From: Rhodothalassiaceae bacterium
Lineage (GTDB): Bacteria; Pseudomonadota; Alphaproteobacteria; Sphingomonadales; Rhodothalassiaceae
Direction: 5' to 3'
Assembly (NCBI GenBank): GCA_026004935.1
Contig: BPKC01000001.1
Span: forward strand, 682,001 to 746,000
DNA length: 64,000 nt
Shown: positions 1 through 9,428 of the stretch, piece after piece
Numbering within the stretch: position 1 is the stretch's first letter
Layout: each line of letters starts with the position of its first letter
Notes under the pieces: generated by a model
The model's input: the letters and a program-made list of their open reading frames with translations, nothing else
Database searches by the model: none
What the model was told of the DNA's origin: nothing
Made by a program: the position numbers and the translations under genes

Positions 1-629
1 CCGACCCTGGTGCGGCGCAGATAGCCCAGATGCGCGCGGCTTTGCAAGGCCCGTGCGAGGTCGCGCACCAGCGCGCGCACATAGGTGCCCTTGCCGCACA
101 CCATCCTGAGCCTGGTTTCGCGCGCCTCCGGGTCATGGGCGAGCAGCTCGAGGCTCATCACCTCCACCTCGCGCGGTTCGAGCTCGGCGTCGATGTCCTC
201 GCCGGCGCGCGCGCGCTCATAGGCCCGCTCGCCCTTGATCTTGACGGCGCTGAAGCGGGGCGGGCGCTGAAGGATCCGGCCCGTGAAGCGGGGCAGGGCG
301 GCGGCGAGGGCGTCTTCGTCCGGCACATGGTCGCTGGTCTCGAGCGCCTCGCCCTCGCGGTCGTCCGTCGTGGTCTCGGCACCCCAGATCATCGTGAAGA
401 CGTATTCCTTCCTGGCCGAGACCAGCCAGGGCATCAGCTTCGTCGCCCGCCCCAGCCCGATGGGCAGGATGCCCTCGGCGAGCGGGTCGAGCGTGCCGGC
501 GTGTCCCGCCTTCTCGGCATCGAGCAGGCGCTTGACCGCCGCCACCCCTTCCGCCGAGGTCATGCCCGCCGGCTTGTCGAGCACCAGCCAGCCGGTGACC
601 GCGCGGCCGCGCCGCCGTCGTCTTGCCAT
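1..629 (-). CDS. truB: tRNA pseudouridine(55) synthase TruB (C-terminus cut by window edge)
   Basis: Isomerises U55 in the T-loop of tRNAs to pseudouridine. The reverse strand encodes the family hallmark GTLDPLAEGILP around residue 40, whose Asp is the catalytic residue of this family. A conserved KEYVF stretch and GTYVRALVRDL near residue 190 follow. The ATG lies 12 bases after the rbfA stop with a purine-rich GGAACGGAAG just upstream, so the two genes are co-transcribed as last members of the rimP-infB operon. About 209 codons are present; the usual length is about 300, so the C-terminal part lies beyond base 1. The family assignment is secure. Confidence 0.95.
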   Translation of the reverse strand, partial: MARRRRRGRAVTGWLVLDKPAGMTSAEGVAAVKRLLDAEKAGHAGTLDPLAEGILPIGLGRATKLMPWLVSARKEYVFTMIWGAETTTDDREGEALETSDHVPDEDALAAALPRFTGRILQRPPRFSAVKIKGERAYERARAGEDIDAELEPREVEVMSLELLAHDPEARETRLRMVCGKGTYVRALVRDLARALQSRAHLGYLRRTRV

Positions 630-641
630 CGCTTCCGTTCC

Positions 642-1043
642 TCAGTCCTCGCCGCGGTGCGCCGGGTCCGCGAGATCGCGCCGGACCGCATCAGAGCGCA
701 GCAGCTCCTCGATGCGCTGGGCCGCTCCGAACTGGCGATCCAGATGGAAGGCGAGCTCGGGCAGGCACTTCATGCGCATGTAGGGCGCAAGCCTGCCGCG
801 CAGGAAGCGGCGGTGGCGGTTGAGCGCCGCCACCATCTCGCGCGAATCGCCTGAGAGCGCCGGCATCACGAACACCCGCGCATGCCTGAGATCGGCGCTC
901 ACCTCGACCATGCTGATGGTCACCATCGCATCCCGGAGCGCCGCATCGCGGATCTCCTCGCGGCTCAGAATCTCCGCCAGCGCATGGCGGATCGCCTCGC
1001 CGACGCGCTGAAGGCGCACCCGCTGCCGTCCCCGTTCGCTCAT
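642..1043 (-). CDS. rbfA: 30S ribosome-binding factor RbfA
   Basis: Single-domain KH-like factor that binds the free 30S subunit during late maturation near the 5' helix of 16S rRNA. The 133-residue length is normal for the family. Typical sequence is visible: an N-terminal RVGEAIRHALAEIL helix, a central DLRHARVFV strand and a C-terminal LAFHLDR segment. It lies between infB (31 bases upstream) and truB (12 bases downstream), the standard order of this operon. No irregularity is seen. Confidence 0.95.
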   Translation of the reverse strand: MSERGRQRVRLQRVGEAIRHALAEILSREEIRDAALRDAMVTISMVEVSADLRHARVFVMPALSGDSREMVAALNRHRRFLRGRLAPYMRMKCLPELAFHLDRQFGAAQRIEELLRSDAVRRDLADPAHRGED

Positions 1044-1074
1044 GGCATCCGTCCGGTCCGGGCCGCCCGCCGCA

Positions 1075-3642
1075 TCACAGCGTGCGCGCGACCTCCTTCG
1101 TCTCGTAGGCCTCGACGATGTCGCCCGGCTTGATGTCGGTGAAGTTCTCCAGCGTCAGACCGCACTCCGTGCCGGCGCGCACCTCGTCCACATCGTCCTT
1201 GAAGCGCCTGAGCGAGGAGAGCTTGCCGTCGTAGACGATGACATCGTCGCGCATCAGCCGCGCCCGGGCCGAGCGCCGGATCACGCCTTCGGTGACCAGA
1301 CAGCCCGCCGCCTTGCCGGCCTTGCCCGCCTGGAAGACGGCGCGGACCTCCGCGCGGCCGATGACGGTTTCCTCGATCTGCGGGCCGAGGCGGCCGGCCA
1401 TCATCTCCTTCACGTCCTCGATGAGGTCGTAGATGATGCCGTAGTAGCGGATCGCGACCCCCTCGCGCTCGGCGGCCTCGCGCGCCTGGCGGTTGGCGCG
1501 GACGTTGAAGCCGATGATGAGCGCGTCCGAGGCCTCGGCCAGCGTCACGTCCGTCTCGGTGATGCCGCCGACCGCGGCATGGATGACCTGGGCGCGGATC
1601 TCGTCGTTGCCGATCTTCTCGAGCGCCTGGACGATCGCCTCGAGCGAGCCCTGGACATCCGCCTTGACGATGACGGGAAATTCCTGGGCCTTGCTTTCCT
1701 TCAGTCTTGAAAGCAGCTGCTCGACACTGGCCGCCCCGCGCGAGAGGCGTTTGCGGCGCCGCTGCTCCTTGCGGTATTCCGCGACCTCGCGGGCCTTGGC
1801 CTCGTCTCCGACGACGACGAAGTCGTCGCCCGCCTCCGGCGTGCCCTGCAGCCCCAGAACCTCGACGGGCTGCGAGGGACCGGCCTCTTTGAGCTTGCGG
1901 CCGCGCTCGTCCATCATCGCGCGCACGCGGCCCCATTCCGCGCCGGCGACGAAGACGTCGCCGACCCTGAGCGTGCCGCGGCGCACGAGCACGGTCGCGA
2001 CGGGACCGCGGCCCTGCTCGAGCTTGGCCTCGATGATCACGCCTTCCGCGGGCCGGTCCGGGTTGGCCTTCAGATCGAGAAGCTCGGCCTGCAGCAGGAT
2101 CGCCTCGACGAGGTCGTCGAGCCCCTGGCGCTTGAGCGCGGAGACCTCCACATCCAGCACGTCGCCGCCGAGCTTTTCGACCTGCACGTTGTACTGCAGC
2201 AGCTCCTGGCGGATGCGGTCGGGATCGGCGCCCGGCTTGTCGATCTTGTTGATCGCGACGATCATCGGCACGCCGGCGGCACGGGCGTGGTTGATGGCCT
2301 CCACCGTCTGCGGCATGACGCCGTCGTCGGCGGCCACCACCAGCACGACGATGTCGGTGACCTGGGCGCCGCGGGCGCGCATCTGGGTGAAGGCCTCGTG
2401 GCCCGGCGTGTCGATGAAGGTGATGCGCGCGCCGTCGCCCACCACGACCTGATAGGCGCCGATGTGCTGGGTGATGCCGCCGGCCTCGTGGGCGGCGACG
2501 TCGGTCTCGCGCAGGGCATCGAGCAGCGACGTCTTGCCGTGGTCGACATGGCCCATGACGGTGACCACGGGAGGACGCGGCTTCAGATCCTCGGGCCGGT
2601 CGTCCTCGGTCTGGAGCACCTGCTCGACGTCGGCTTCCGACACCCGCTTCGGCTCGTGGCCCAGCTCGACGACGACGAGCTCGGCGGTATCCTGGTCCAG
2701 CGTGTCGTTGATGGTCGCCATCACGCCGAGCTTCATCAGCGTGCGGATGACGGTGGTGCCCTTCTCGGCCATGCGCTCGGCGAGCTCCTTCACGGTGATC
2801 GCCTCGGGGATCACGACCTCGCGCTTCTGCTTCTGCACGGGCTGGCCGTCGGTCTTCTTGCGGCGCTTGGCCTGGGCGCGGCGGAAGGCGGCGAGCGAGC
2901 GGGGGCGGTCCTCGTCGAGATCCCCGGCGAGCACGCGGGCGACCGTGAGCTTGCCCTTGCGCCGCTCCTCCTCCTCCTCGCGCAGACGCCGCGCGCGGAT
3001 CCGGCGTTCCTCCTCCTCGCGCTCGCGGCGGGCGCGCTCGCGCCGCTCGCTGTCGAGATCGGTGGCCGGGCGTGCGGCCGCCATCTTCTCGGCCTTGCGG
3101 CGTTCACGCTCCTCGCGCTCGCGCCGGGCCGCCTCCTCGACCTGGTGGCGGGCCTCCTCCTCGGCGCGCTGCTCGGCGTCGTCCGCGGGCGCCGGCTCCT
3201 CGCCGCGGGCCTTCGCCTCCTCCTCGGCCGCGCGCCGCAGGGCCTCCTCGGCCGCCTGCTGGCGCCGGCGCTCCTCCTCGCGCCGGGCCGCCTCCTCCTC
3301 GAGGCGCCGGCGTTCCTCCTCGAGCCGCTCGCGCTCCTTCTCCAGCGCCTCGAGCGCGCGCTTGCGGGCCTCGATCTCCGCCGGGGTCAGATGGGGTTCA
3401 GCCGGCTCGGATGCCGGGGGTGCGGCGGGAGCCTCGGCCTCGGCGGCGGGCGGCTGGGCCGTCGCGGGCTGCTGCGCGGCGGGCTGCTCCTCGCCCGGCT
3501 TCCTGATCACGCGCTTGCGCCGCCGCTCGACGACCACCGCCTTGCGGCCACCGCCTGCCGGCGGGCGCACGGCGGCGCCTTCGCGCCCCTTCAGGCTCAG
3601 GGGCTTGCGGGTGGTCAGCGTCAGTTTCCTGTCGTCACTCAT
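1075..3642 (-). CDS. infB: translation initiation factor IF-2
   Basis: GTPase that brings initiator tRNA to the 30S subunit and promotes subunit joining. The protein has 855 residues. Residues 85-260 are a long Glu/Arg-rich, coiled-coil-like region, and an IF2_N module lies near 276-328. The G domain starts near 357 with the P-loop GHVDHGKTS at 364-372, followed by DTPGHEAF and NKID. The C-terminal domains that bind fMet-tRNA and the ribosome end with PGDIVEAYE. It sits between ylxR and rbfA as in most bacteria. The charged N-terminal region gives rise to several spurious long ORFs on the other strand. Confidence 0.98.
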   Translation of the reverse strand: MSDDRKLTLTTRKPLSLKGREGAAVRPPAGGGRKAVVVERRRKRVIRKPGEEQPAAQQPATAQPPAAEAEAPAAPPASEPAEPHLTPAEIEARKRALEALEKERERLEEERRRLEEEAARREEERRRQQAAEEALRRAAEEEAKARGEEPAPADDAEQRAEEEARHQVEEAARREREERERRKAEKMAAARPATDLDSERRERARREREEEERRIRARRLREEEEERRKGKLTVARVLAGDLDEDRPRSLAAFRRAQAKRRKKTDGQPVQKQKREVVIPEAITVKELAERMAEKGTTVIRTLMKLGVMATINDTLDQDTAELVVVELGHEPKRVSEADVEQVLQTEDDRPEDLKPRPPVVTVMGHVDHGKTSLLDALRETDVAAHEAGGITQHIGAYQVVVGDGARITFIDTPGHEAFTQMRARGAQVTDIVVLVVAADDGVMPQTVEAINHARAAGVPMIVAINKIDKPGADPDRIRQELLQYNVQVEKLGGDVLDVEVSALKRQGLDDLVEAILLQAELLDLKANPDRPAEGVIIEAKLEQGRGPVATVLVRRGTLRVGDVFVAGAEWGRVRAMMDERGRKLKEAGPSQPVEVLGLQGTPEAGDDFVVVGDEAKAREVAEYRKEQRRRKRLSRGAASVEQLLSRLKESKAQEFPVIVKADVQGSLEAIVQALEKIGNDEIRAQVIHAAVGGITETDVTLAEASDALIIGFNVRANRQAREAAEREGVAIRYYGIIYDLIEDVKEMMAGRLGPQIEETVIGRAEVRAVFQAGKAGKAAGCLVTEGVIRRSARARLMRDDVIVYDGKLSSLRRFKDDVDEVRAGTECGLTLENFTDIKPGDIVEAYETKEVARTL

Positions 3643-3661
3643 CGGTTCTCGTCAGACCTTC

Positions 3662-4351
3662 TCATCCGGCGACGCGCAATGCCCCGCCCTCTGCCACATG
3701 CCGGCGCCGGGGCTTCGCCGCGGCCCGGCAGGGGCCGTCGTCTCCGCCGGCGTTCAGCCACAGGGAAAGCCGACCGAGCTCGCGCGCGAAACGCGGGCCG
3801 ACCGGGGCGGTCGCCGCCGCCTGTACCACATTTTCGCGCCCCAAGGCCAAGGCCAATTCGGCGCGGGTGAATAGATCGACCACCGGCAGCCCCGCGGCGC
3901 GCGCGCGCGCGGTGATGCGGGCGCGGGTGTTGGGGCCGGCATCGCTGGCGAGCACGAGGACGGTGGCCTTGCCGCCCGCAAGCGCCGCCTCGACCGCGTC
4001 GGCGCCCAGCACAAGGCGCCCGCCCGCCCGCAGCAGCCCGAGGCGCGAGAGCACCCGTTCGCGCAGGCCGCCGTCGATCCGCGCGACGAGATCGGCATCG
4101 ATCGCCTCGCGCGGCACCCGTTCGCGCCAGGAGCCCGCGAGGGCCCTGGCGAGCAGGCCGCTTTCCAGCGCCCGCTCGAGCGCCGCACGATCGACATGCA
4201 CCCAGGCGCCGCGGCCCGGCAGCTTCTCATGGATGTCCGCGACGACGCGGCCGTCGGGCGCGCGCACAAGGCGCAGCAGGACGCCGTCGTCCGCCGTCTG
4301 CCGGCAGAGAACGCACCGCCGCTCGCGCCGCCTTGTGCCCTTGCCCGAAAT
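3662..4351 (-). CDS. ylxR: YlxR/DUF448 RNA-binding protein with L7Ae-like C-terminal domain; abnormal start
   Basis: The N-terminal YlxR (DUF448) domain reads RRCVLCRQ, then [13 protein letters not shown] and KLPGRGAWV, which is the family signature. The C-terminal half (from about residue 105) looks like the YlxQ/L7Ae-type domain fused to YlxR in alphaproteobacteria. It lies between nusA and infB as expected. The start is a problem. The conserved RRCVLC segment is upstream of any in-frame ATG, GTG or TTG; the first such codon (GTG at 4267) would delete it. The frame is open only back to a TGA at 4369-4367. Option one is an ATT start at 4351-4349, which has AGGGGAG eight bases upstream. Option two is the ATG at 4370 with one G removed from the G4 run (4362-4365). 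I annotate the ATT start provisionally. See findings. Confidence 0.8.
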   Translation of the reverse strand: MSGKGTRRRERRCVLCRQTADDGVLLRLVRAPDGRVVADIHEKLPGRGAWVHVDRAALERALESGLLARALAGSWRERVPREAIDADLVARIDGGLRERVLSRLGLLRAGGRLVLGADAVEAALAGGKATVLVLASDAGPNTRARITARARAAGLPVVDLFTRAELALALGRENVVQAAATAPVGPRFARELGRLSLWLNAGGDDGPCRAAAKPRRRHVAEGGALRVAG

Positions 4352-4380
4352 CGTCCGCTCTCCCCTTCATCCCGCCGGTT

Positions 4381-6018
4381 TCACGCATCGGCCGCCGGCG
4401 TGCCGGCCGCCTCGGCGGCGGCCGCCGCCGCCTCCTCTTCGGCCGCGAGCGCCGCAAGCTCGGCCTGGGCGGCCGCCTCCGCCTTCGCGCGGGCGATGTC
4501 CTCCTCCGTGATCCAGCCGAGTGCGAGCCGCGCCCGCATGATCAGATCCTCGGCCTCTTCGCGGGTGATCTCGGCGGTGCGCAGCGGCGCGTCACGGTCG
4601 CTGATCAGCTCGTCGACGGCGAAGCCGGCGAGATCCTCCAGCGTCCTCACGCCGGCCTCCGCCAGCCGCTCCGCCCAGACGGGCCGCATGCCCTCCAGAT
4701 CGACCAGCGCCTCCTCGGCTCCGGCCTCGATGGCGCGCTGGCGGGCCTCCGCCTCCCGGCGCGCGAGCGCCTCGCGGGCGCGGCGCTGGAGCTCGGCCAC
4801 GAGATCCTCGTCGAAGCCCTCGATGGACAGCAGCTCCTCGGGCTCCACAAGCGCGATCTCCTCGGCGTCGGTGAAGCCCTCGACGACCAGGAGCTGGGCC
4901 AGGGTCTCGTCGACGTCGAGCTCGCGCATGAAGCGCTCGGTGCTCTCCTTGAACTCCTGCTGCCGGCGCTCGGACTCCTCCTGGGCGGTCAGGATGTCGA
5001 TGGTCCAGCCGGTCAGCTGGCTGGCCAGCCGCACGTTCTGGCCGCGCCGGCCGATGGCGAGCGACAGCTGCTCGTCCGGCACCACCACCTCGACCCGGCG
5101 CTTCTCCTCGTCGAGCACCACCTTCGTGACTTCGGCCGGCGCCAGCGCCGAGATGATGAAGCTGGCCGGATCGGGGTCGTAGGGGATGATGTCGATCTTT
5201 TCGCCGTGCAGCTCGTTCACCACCGCCTGCACGCGGCTGCCGCGCATGCCCACGCAGGCGCCCACGGGATCGATGGAGGGATCGTGCGAGAGCACCGCGA
5301 TCTTCGCGCGCGAGCCGGGATCGCGGGCCACCGCCTTGATCTCGACCACACCCTCGTAGACCTCCGGCACCTCCTGCCTGAAGAGCTCGGCCATGAACTC
5401 AGGCTTGGCGCGCGACATGAAGATCTGGGGCCCGCGGGTCTCGCGGCGGACGTCGTAGATGAGGCCGCGCACGCGGTCGCCGATGTGGAAATGCTCGCGC
5501 GGGATCTGCTGGTCGCGGCGCATGATCGCCTCGGCGCGGCCGAGATCGACGATGACGTTGCCGTATTCCACGCGCTTGACGACGCCGGTGACGATCTCGC
5601 CGACGCGGTCCTTGTATTCGTTGTACTGGCGCTCGCGCTCGGCGTCGCGCACCTTCTGGAGGATGATCTGGCGCGCCGTCTGGGCCGCGATGCGGCCGAA
5701 TTCCACCGGCGGCAGCGATTCGGCGATGAAGTCGCCGACCTTGGCGTCGGGCTTCTTCGCCTTCGCGTCCTCGAGGGTGATCTGGCGCGCCGGATCCTCC
5801 ACCTCGTCGACCACCTCGAGCACCCGGAACAGCCGGGTCTCGCCGGTGCGGCGGTCGATCTGGGCGCGGATGTCGTGTTCCGCGCCGTAGCGGGACTTGG
5901 CGGCGCGCTGGATCGCCTCCTCCATCGCCGTGATCACGATCTCGCGGTCGATCGCCTTCTCGCGGGCCAGCGCGTCCGCGACCTGCAGCAGCTCCAGCCT
6001 GTTCGCCGTCACACTCAT
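4381..6018 (-). CDS. nusA: transcription termination/antitermination factor NusA
   Basis: Binds RNA polymerase and nascent RNA and modulates pausing, intrinsic termination and antitermination. The 545-residue protein shows an N-terminal polymerase-binding domain, an S1 domain, KH1 ([15 protein letters not shown]) and KH2 ([14 protein letters not shown]). Two acidic C-terminal helical repeats ([12 protein letters not shown] and a second copy) and an Ala-rich tail follow. Its ATG overlaps the rimP stop by 4 bases, so translation is probably coupled. NusA is commonly autoregulated, which fits the hairpin/U-tract in the rimP leader. Confidence 0.97.
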   Translation of the reverse strand: MSVTANRLELLQVADALAREKAIDREIVITAMEEAIQRAAKSRYGAEHDIRAQIDRRTGETRLFRVLEVVDEVEDPARQITLEDAKAKKPDAKVGDFIAESLPPVEFGRIAAQTARQIILQKVRDAERERQYNEYKDRVGEIVTGVVKRVEYGNVIVDLGRAEAIMRRDQQIPREHFHIGDRVRGLIYDVRRETRGPQIFMSRAKPEFMAELFRQEVPEVYEGVVEIKAVARDPGSRAKIAVLSHDPSIDPVGACVGMRGSRVQAVVNELHGEKIDIIPYDPDPASFIISALAPAEVTKVVLDEEKRRVEVVVPDEQLSLAIGRRGQNVRLASQLTGWTIDILTAQEESERRQQEFKESTERFMRELDVDETLAQLLVVEGFTDAEEIALVEPEELLSIEGFDEDLVAELQRRAREALARREAEARQRAIEAGAEEALVDLEGMRPVWAERLAEAGVRTLEDLAGFAVDELISDRDAPLRTAEITREEAEDLIMRARLALGWITEEDIARAKAEAAAQAELAALAAEEEAAAAAAEAAGTPAADA

Positions 6019-6593
6019 GTTCCGCTTCTCCCTCGGCCGTTCGATCCGCGCGGGCGCCGCCCCGGCCCCGCAAACAGGTCGTCACTCGCCAACAGCTTCG
6101 CCTTCGTGATCCGCCGGATGGGCAGGCGCGTGAGCTCGCCCGCCTCGCCCGCGATCAGCAGCTCCTCGCCCTCGCGCCCGACGAGCCGGCCGCGGACGCG
6201 GCGCCGGCCGTCCACCGGCGCGTCGACCTCCACCGCCGCCCGCTCGCCCGCAAAGCGCGCAAAATCGCCGACCCGCGTCAGCGGGCGGTCGATGCCGGGC
6301 GAGCTCACCTCCAGCACGTATGATTCGGCGATGGGGTCGGCGACGTCGAGCACGGGGTCGAGCTCGCGGCTGATCAGCACGCAGTCGTCGACGCTCAGGC
6401 CCCCTTCGGCGCGCTCGGCCATCACCTGCAGCTTGACCCGGCCCGCGCCGCCCATGAGCAGGATGCGCACGAGCCGGAAGCCGAGGCGCTCCACGACCGG
6501 CTCCACGATGTCGTAGAGCCGGGCGATGAGCGGCGTTTCCTGCGCCGCGCCCAGCCGGTCCTCGTCCCGCAATGGCGTCTCGTGTTCGTCCAC
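6015..6593 (-). CDS. rimP: ribosome maturation factor RimP
   Basis: Assembly factor for the 30S subunit, acting early on the S12 region. Family sequence is visible: LIARLYDIVEPVVERLGF at the N-terminus, then DDCVLISRELDPVLD and YVLEVSSPGIDRPL in the centre, and a C-terminal SH3-like barrel. I chose the GTG at 6593 because it adds only about 18 residues before the conserved core and gives a usual length of 192 residues. The same frame stays open further upstream but would run through the leader hairpin. It is the first gene of the rimP-nusA-ylxR-infB-rbfA-truB operon. Confidence 0.93.
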   Translation of the reverse strand: MDEHETPLRDEDRLGAAQETPLIARLYDIVEPVVERLGFRLVRILLMGGAGRVKLQVMAERAEGGLSVDDCVLISRELDPVLDVADPIAESYVLEVSSPGIDRPLTRVGDFARFAGERAAVEVDAPVDGRRRVRGRLVGREGEELLIAGEAGELTRLPIRRITKAKLLASDDLFAGPGRRPRGSNGRGRSGT

Positions 6594-6630
6594 CCTGCGT
6601 GCGTCCCGTTCTCGCCGCCTCCATCGTGCG

Positions 6631-6661
6631 AAAAGAGCGGGCCCCGCCTGGAGACCCACTC
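6631..6661 (-). terminator. Hairpin plus U-tract (probable attenuator) in the rimP leader
   Basis: On the minus strand GAGTGGGTCTC, loop CAGGC, then GGGGCCCGCTC can form an 11-bp stem (three or four G-U pairs), followed directly by TTTT. This is an intrinsic-terminator shape. It lies about 38 bases before the rimP start and about 40 bases after the inferred transcription start, so it would act inside the leader of the nusA operon. Because NusA enhances pausing and termination at such hairpins, feedback control of the operon is plausible. That role is inference; the structure is visible. Confidence 0.65.
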
Positions 6662-6706
6662 CCCACAAGCCGCTCACATGTGAAGGAGGTGCGCTCTTCG
6701 CCGATC

Positions 6707-6735
6707 CATATACGCCCGCTTTCGCGCGATGGCAA
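6707..6735 (-). promoter_or_regulatory. Candidate sigma-70 promoter of the rimP operon
   Basis: On the minus strand TTGCCA (6735-6730) is followed by exactly 17 bases and TATATG (6712-6707). This is the best -35/-10 pair in the 295-base gap between rimP and the divergent GMC oxidoreductase. A start near 6700 would give a leader of roughly 105 bases that contains the attenuator-like hairpin at 6631-6661. Confidence 0.5.
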
Positions 6736-6888
6736 GGCCCCGGCGGCGCACGGCGCTGCACCGCGCCCGGCCCTGCCGGTTCCGATGCTGGAAGACGGCG
6801 GCCGCCGGCGCCTAGGATGGCATGGCGGCGTCGTCCCCGCCTCGGCCGCGGCCGGCGACCGGCGCATCGCGCAAGGGAGGAGGAAGCA

Positions 6889-8586
6889 ATGGCCGGAGGA
6901 GATGAGGCACCCGTGGATGCGGGCCTGTTCGACTACGTCATCGTCGGGGCCGGCTCGGCCGGGGCGGTGATCGCCGCCCGCCTGTCCGAGGACCCGGGCA
7001 ACCGCGTCCTGCTGCTCGAGGCCGGGCCCGCGGACCGCAGCCCCTTCTTTCACATGCCGCTCGGGTATGCGGAGACGCTGAAATCCACGCGCTACAACTG
7101 GCAGTTCCCGACGGCACCCGATCCCGGCACGGGCGGACGGGTCCACAAATGGCCCCGCGGCAAGGCCTTGGGCGGCTCGTCGTCCATCAACGCCATGATC
7201 TACATCCGCGGCAATCCCGGCGACTACGACACCTGGCGCCAGCTCGGCTGCGTCGGCTGGGGGGCGGAGGACGTGCTGCCCTATTTCAAGCGCGCGGAGG
7301 ATTACGAGCACGGGGCCGTGCCCGGCCACGGCGTCGGCGGGCCGCTGCCCGTGCGCGAGCCCGCCTATATCCATCCCTTCACGCCGGTGATCCTGGAGGC
7401 CTTCGAGCAGGCGGGGCTGCCGCGGCGCGCCGACTTCAACGTCGGCGACCAGGAGGGCGCGGGGCTGTGCCAGTTCACGATCGCCCGCGGGCGCCGCGCC
7501 TCCACGGCGCAGACCTATCTGAAGCAGGCGCGCGGCCGGCCCAATCTCGAGATCCGCACCGAGGCGCTCGCCGCACGCGTGGTGATCGAGGACGGGCGCG
7601 CGGTGGGCGTCGCGTATCTGCGCCGCGGCCGCCTCCACCTCGCCCGCGCACGCCGGGAGGTTATTCTCTCGGGCGGCGCCGTGAACTCGCCGCAGCTGCT
7701 GGAGCTGTCCGGCATCGGCGACGGTGCGCGGCTGAACGCGCTCGGCATACCGGTGGTGCGGCACCTGCCGGGTGTCGGCGAGAACCTGCAGGACCACTAC
7801 TCGGTCGGTCTGTCCTGGGCCCTCAAACCCGGCACGCCGTCCATCAACACCGACGTCCACGGCCTCGGCCTGCTGAAGGCGCTCGTGCGCTATCTGCTGC
7901 GCCGCGACGGGGTGATGGCGGTGGGGCCCGCGCACATCACCGCCTTCGCCCGCACACGGCCCGATCTCCTGTGGCCGGACGTCCAGTATCACGCGACCCC
8001 CGCCAGTCTCGACGCCGAGGCCTATCAGCGCAACGAGCTCGTCTTCCACAAGGAGCCGGGCGCGACGGTCGCGGTGTGCGTGCTCAGACCCGAATCCCGC
8101 GGCTCGATCCACGCGACAAGCGCGGATCCGACCGTCTATCCCGAGATCCTGCCCAACTACCTCGACGCCGAGTCCGACCGGATCGCGACCGTCGAAGGTC
8201 TCAAGCTCATCCGCCGCGTCTTCGCGACCCCGGCGATGCAACCCCACGTCGCCTTCGAACGCGAGCCCGGCGCGCTGGCGCAGACCGACGAGGAGCTGCT
8301 CGATCTCGCGCGCCGCATGGGCACCACCATCTACCATCCCGTCGGCACCTGCCGGATGGGCGCACCGGACGACGAGATGGCGGTGCTGACTCCCGACCTC
8401 AAGGTGAAAGGGGTGGAGGGGCTCAGGGTCGCCGACGCCTCGGTGATGCCGCGGCTCGTCTCCGGCAACACCAATGCCCCGGCGATCATGATCGGCGAGA
8501 AGGCGGCGGATCTGATCCTGGGGCGCGAGCCGCCGGCGGGTGAGCCCTGGCCCGAGGATCCGCGCCGGCGATCGCGGGCCGCCTGA
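6889..8586 (+). CDS. GMC-family FAD oxidoreductase (choline/alcohol dehydrogenase-like)
   Basis: Flavoprotein that oxidises an alcohol; the substrate cannot be told from sequence. Near the N-terminus the FAD-binding VIVGAGSAGAVIAARL is seen, with E of LLLEAGP closing the Rossmann fold. The two GMC signatures follow (GGSSSINAMIYIRGNPGDY and GGAVNSPQLLELSGIG). The C-terminal active-site region has YHPVGTCRMG and SGNTNAPAIMIGEKAA. The length is 565 residues. The ATG at 6889 is preceded by a strong GGGAGGAGG six bases upstream; the frame is open further upstream but without a ribosome site. It is transcribed divergently from rimP. No betaine-aldehyde dehydrogenase or betI is next to it, so a betaine role is not supported. 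Confidence 0.9.
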   Translation: MAGGDEAPVDAGLFDYVIVGAGSAGAVIAARLSEDPGNRVLLLEAGPADRSPFFHMPLGYAETLKSTRYNWQFPTAPDPGTGGRVHKWPRGKALGGSSSINAMIYIRGNPGDYDTWRQLGCVGWGAEDVLPYFKRAEDYEHGAVPGHGVGGPLPVREPAYIHPFTPVILEAFEQAGLPRRADFNVGDQEGAGLCQFTIARGRRASTAQTYLKQARGRPNLEIRTEALAARVVIEDGRAVGVAYLRRGRLHLARARREVILSGGAVNSPQLLELSGIGDGARLNALGIPVVRHLPGVGENLQDHYSVGLSWALKPGTPSINTDVHGLGLLKALVRYLLRRDGVMAVGPAHITAFARTRPDLLWPDVQYHATPASLDAEAYQRNELVFHKEPGATVAVCVLRPESRGSIHATSADPTVYPEILPNYLDAESDRIATVEGLKLIRRVFATPAMQPHVAFEREPGALAQTDEELLDLARRMGTTIYHPVGTCRMGAPDDEMAVLTPDLKVKGVEGLRVADASVMPRLVSGNTNAPAIMIGEKAADLILGREPPAGEPWPEDPRRRSRAA

Positions 8587-8682
8587 GCGCGGCCGTCCGC
8601 CGGCTGGTGACCACCGAGGTTGACCGCCATTCCAAAAAGGCGGATAATGAGCTTTCCTGTCAACCCGAAATGGAGACCATCC

Positions 8683-9114
8683 TTGACGACTGCATCACCC
8701 GGGGACACTGTCCGCGTCCACTACACCGGCAAGCTTGAAGACGGGCAGACCTTCGATTCATCGGCGGGCGGCGAGCCCATCGCCTTTCAGCTCGGTGCGG
8801 GACAGGTGATCCCCGGCTTCGAGGAGGCCGTGGTCGGCATGGCGCCAGGCGAGCGCAAGACGGTGACGCTGGAGCCCGACCAGGCCTATGGCGAGCACCG
8901 CGAGGACCTCGTGTTCACCGTGCCGCGTACCCAGTTCCCCGAGGACATGGCGCTCGAAGAGGGACTGCGCGTGACGGCGACGACCCAGTCCGGCCAGCAG
9001 ATCGACATGACGATCGTGGGTCTGGCGGACGAGGCGGTCACGCTCGACGCCAACCACCCGCTCGCGGGCAAGACGCTCGTCTTCGACATCGAGCTCGTCG
9101 AGATCGCGGCCTAA
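8683..9114 (+). CDS. FKBP-type peptidyl-prolyl cis-trans isomerase (SlyD-like)
   Basis: Catalyses prolyl isomerisation. The FKBP core reads DTVRVHYTGKLEDGQTFDSS, then QVIPGFEEAVVGM. An inserted flap domain in the SlyD manner (VPRTQFPEDMALEEGLRV) and a final LVFDIELVEI strand follow. I prefer the TTG at 8683 (143 residues): the conserved core begins a few residues later and GGAG lies seven bases upstream. An ATG at 8647 in the same frame would add 12 non-conserved residues. There is no His-rich SlyD tail. It stands alone; the next gene begins after a 314-base gap. Confidence 0.88.
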   Translation: MTTASPGDTVRVHYTGKLEDGQTFDSSAGGEPIAFQLGAGQVIPGFEEAVVGMAPGERKTVTLEPDQAYGEHREDLVFTVPRTQFPEDMALEEGLRVTATTQSGQQIDMTIVGLADEAVTLDANHPLAGKTLVFDIELVEIAA

Positions 9115-9186
9115 GATGGAGCGCGGGTGCGGGTGGTGCACGCGCCGCCCGTGCCGGCGGACCGACAGGGCCGACGGCGCAGGAGC

Positions 9187-9234
9187 CCCCTGCCGGATGT
9201 GCGATCCGGCGGGGCGGTCTGCGTTGCGCCCGCT
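9187..9234. repeat. 48-bp direct repeat, left copy (contains a hairpin)
   Basis: Identical over 48 bases to 11831-11878, same orientation. The first half is a strong inverted repeat: CCCCTGCCGGAT, loop GTGCG, ATCCGGCGGGG. The second half (CGGTCTGCGTTGCGCCCGCT) is not palindromic. The two copies enclose the complete MerR/MerP/MerT-like operon with its promoter. The element could be a REP-type repeat or the target of the recombination that placed the operon here. I saw no third copy in the window. Confidence 0.85.
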
Positions 9235-9342
9235 TCTTCCCCGCTGGCGCGCGCCCTCTGCAGTCGCCTGAGCCCTGCAGCCGACGTCTTTCCGGCAGTT
9301 CGTCGTTTTGCGGCGCGGCCGAAAGGCCGGGGGCGCAAGGGC

Positions 9343-9374
9343 TTGACCTTGTAGTATACTGCAAGTCCTAGAAT
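9343..9374 (+). promoter_or_regulatory. MerR-class promoter/operator
   Basis: TTGACC (9343-9348) and TAGAAT (9369-9374) are separated by 20 bases, the over-long spacer typical of promoters activated by MerR-family proteins through DNA distortion. The spacer holds an almost perfect palindrome, CTTGTAGTATACTGCAAG (one mismatched pair), the expected dimer site. It lies 55 bases before the merR-like gene, so the regulator controls itself and the three genes behind it from one promoter. Confidence 0.8.
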
Positions 9375-9428
9375 TGGAGGCGAATCGGCACATCCCGCGC
9401 CGGGGGCCATCGGAAGAGAGGGCCTGCG

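Noticed and set aside
2287-3870. Long plus-strand ORFs opposite infB
   Set aside because: Compositional shadows of the Glu/Arg-rich, GC-rich infB coding strand; no ribosome site or family sequence.
6889-8586. Naming the GMC enzyme betA
   Set aside because: Choline specificity cannot be read from sequence and no betB, betI or transporter gene accompanies it.
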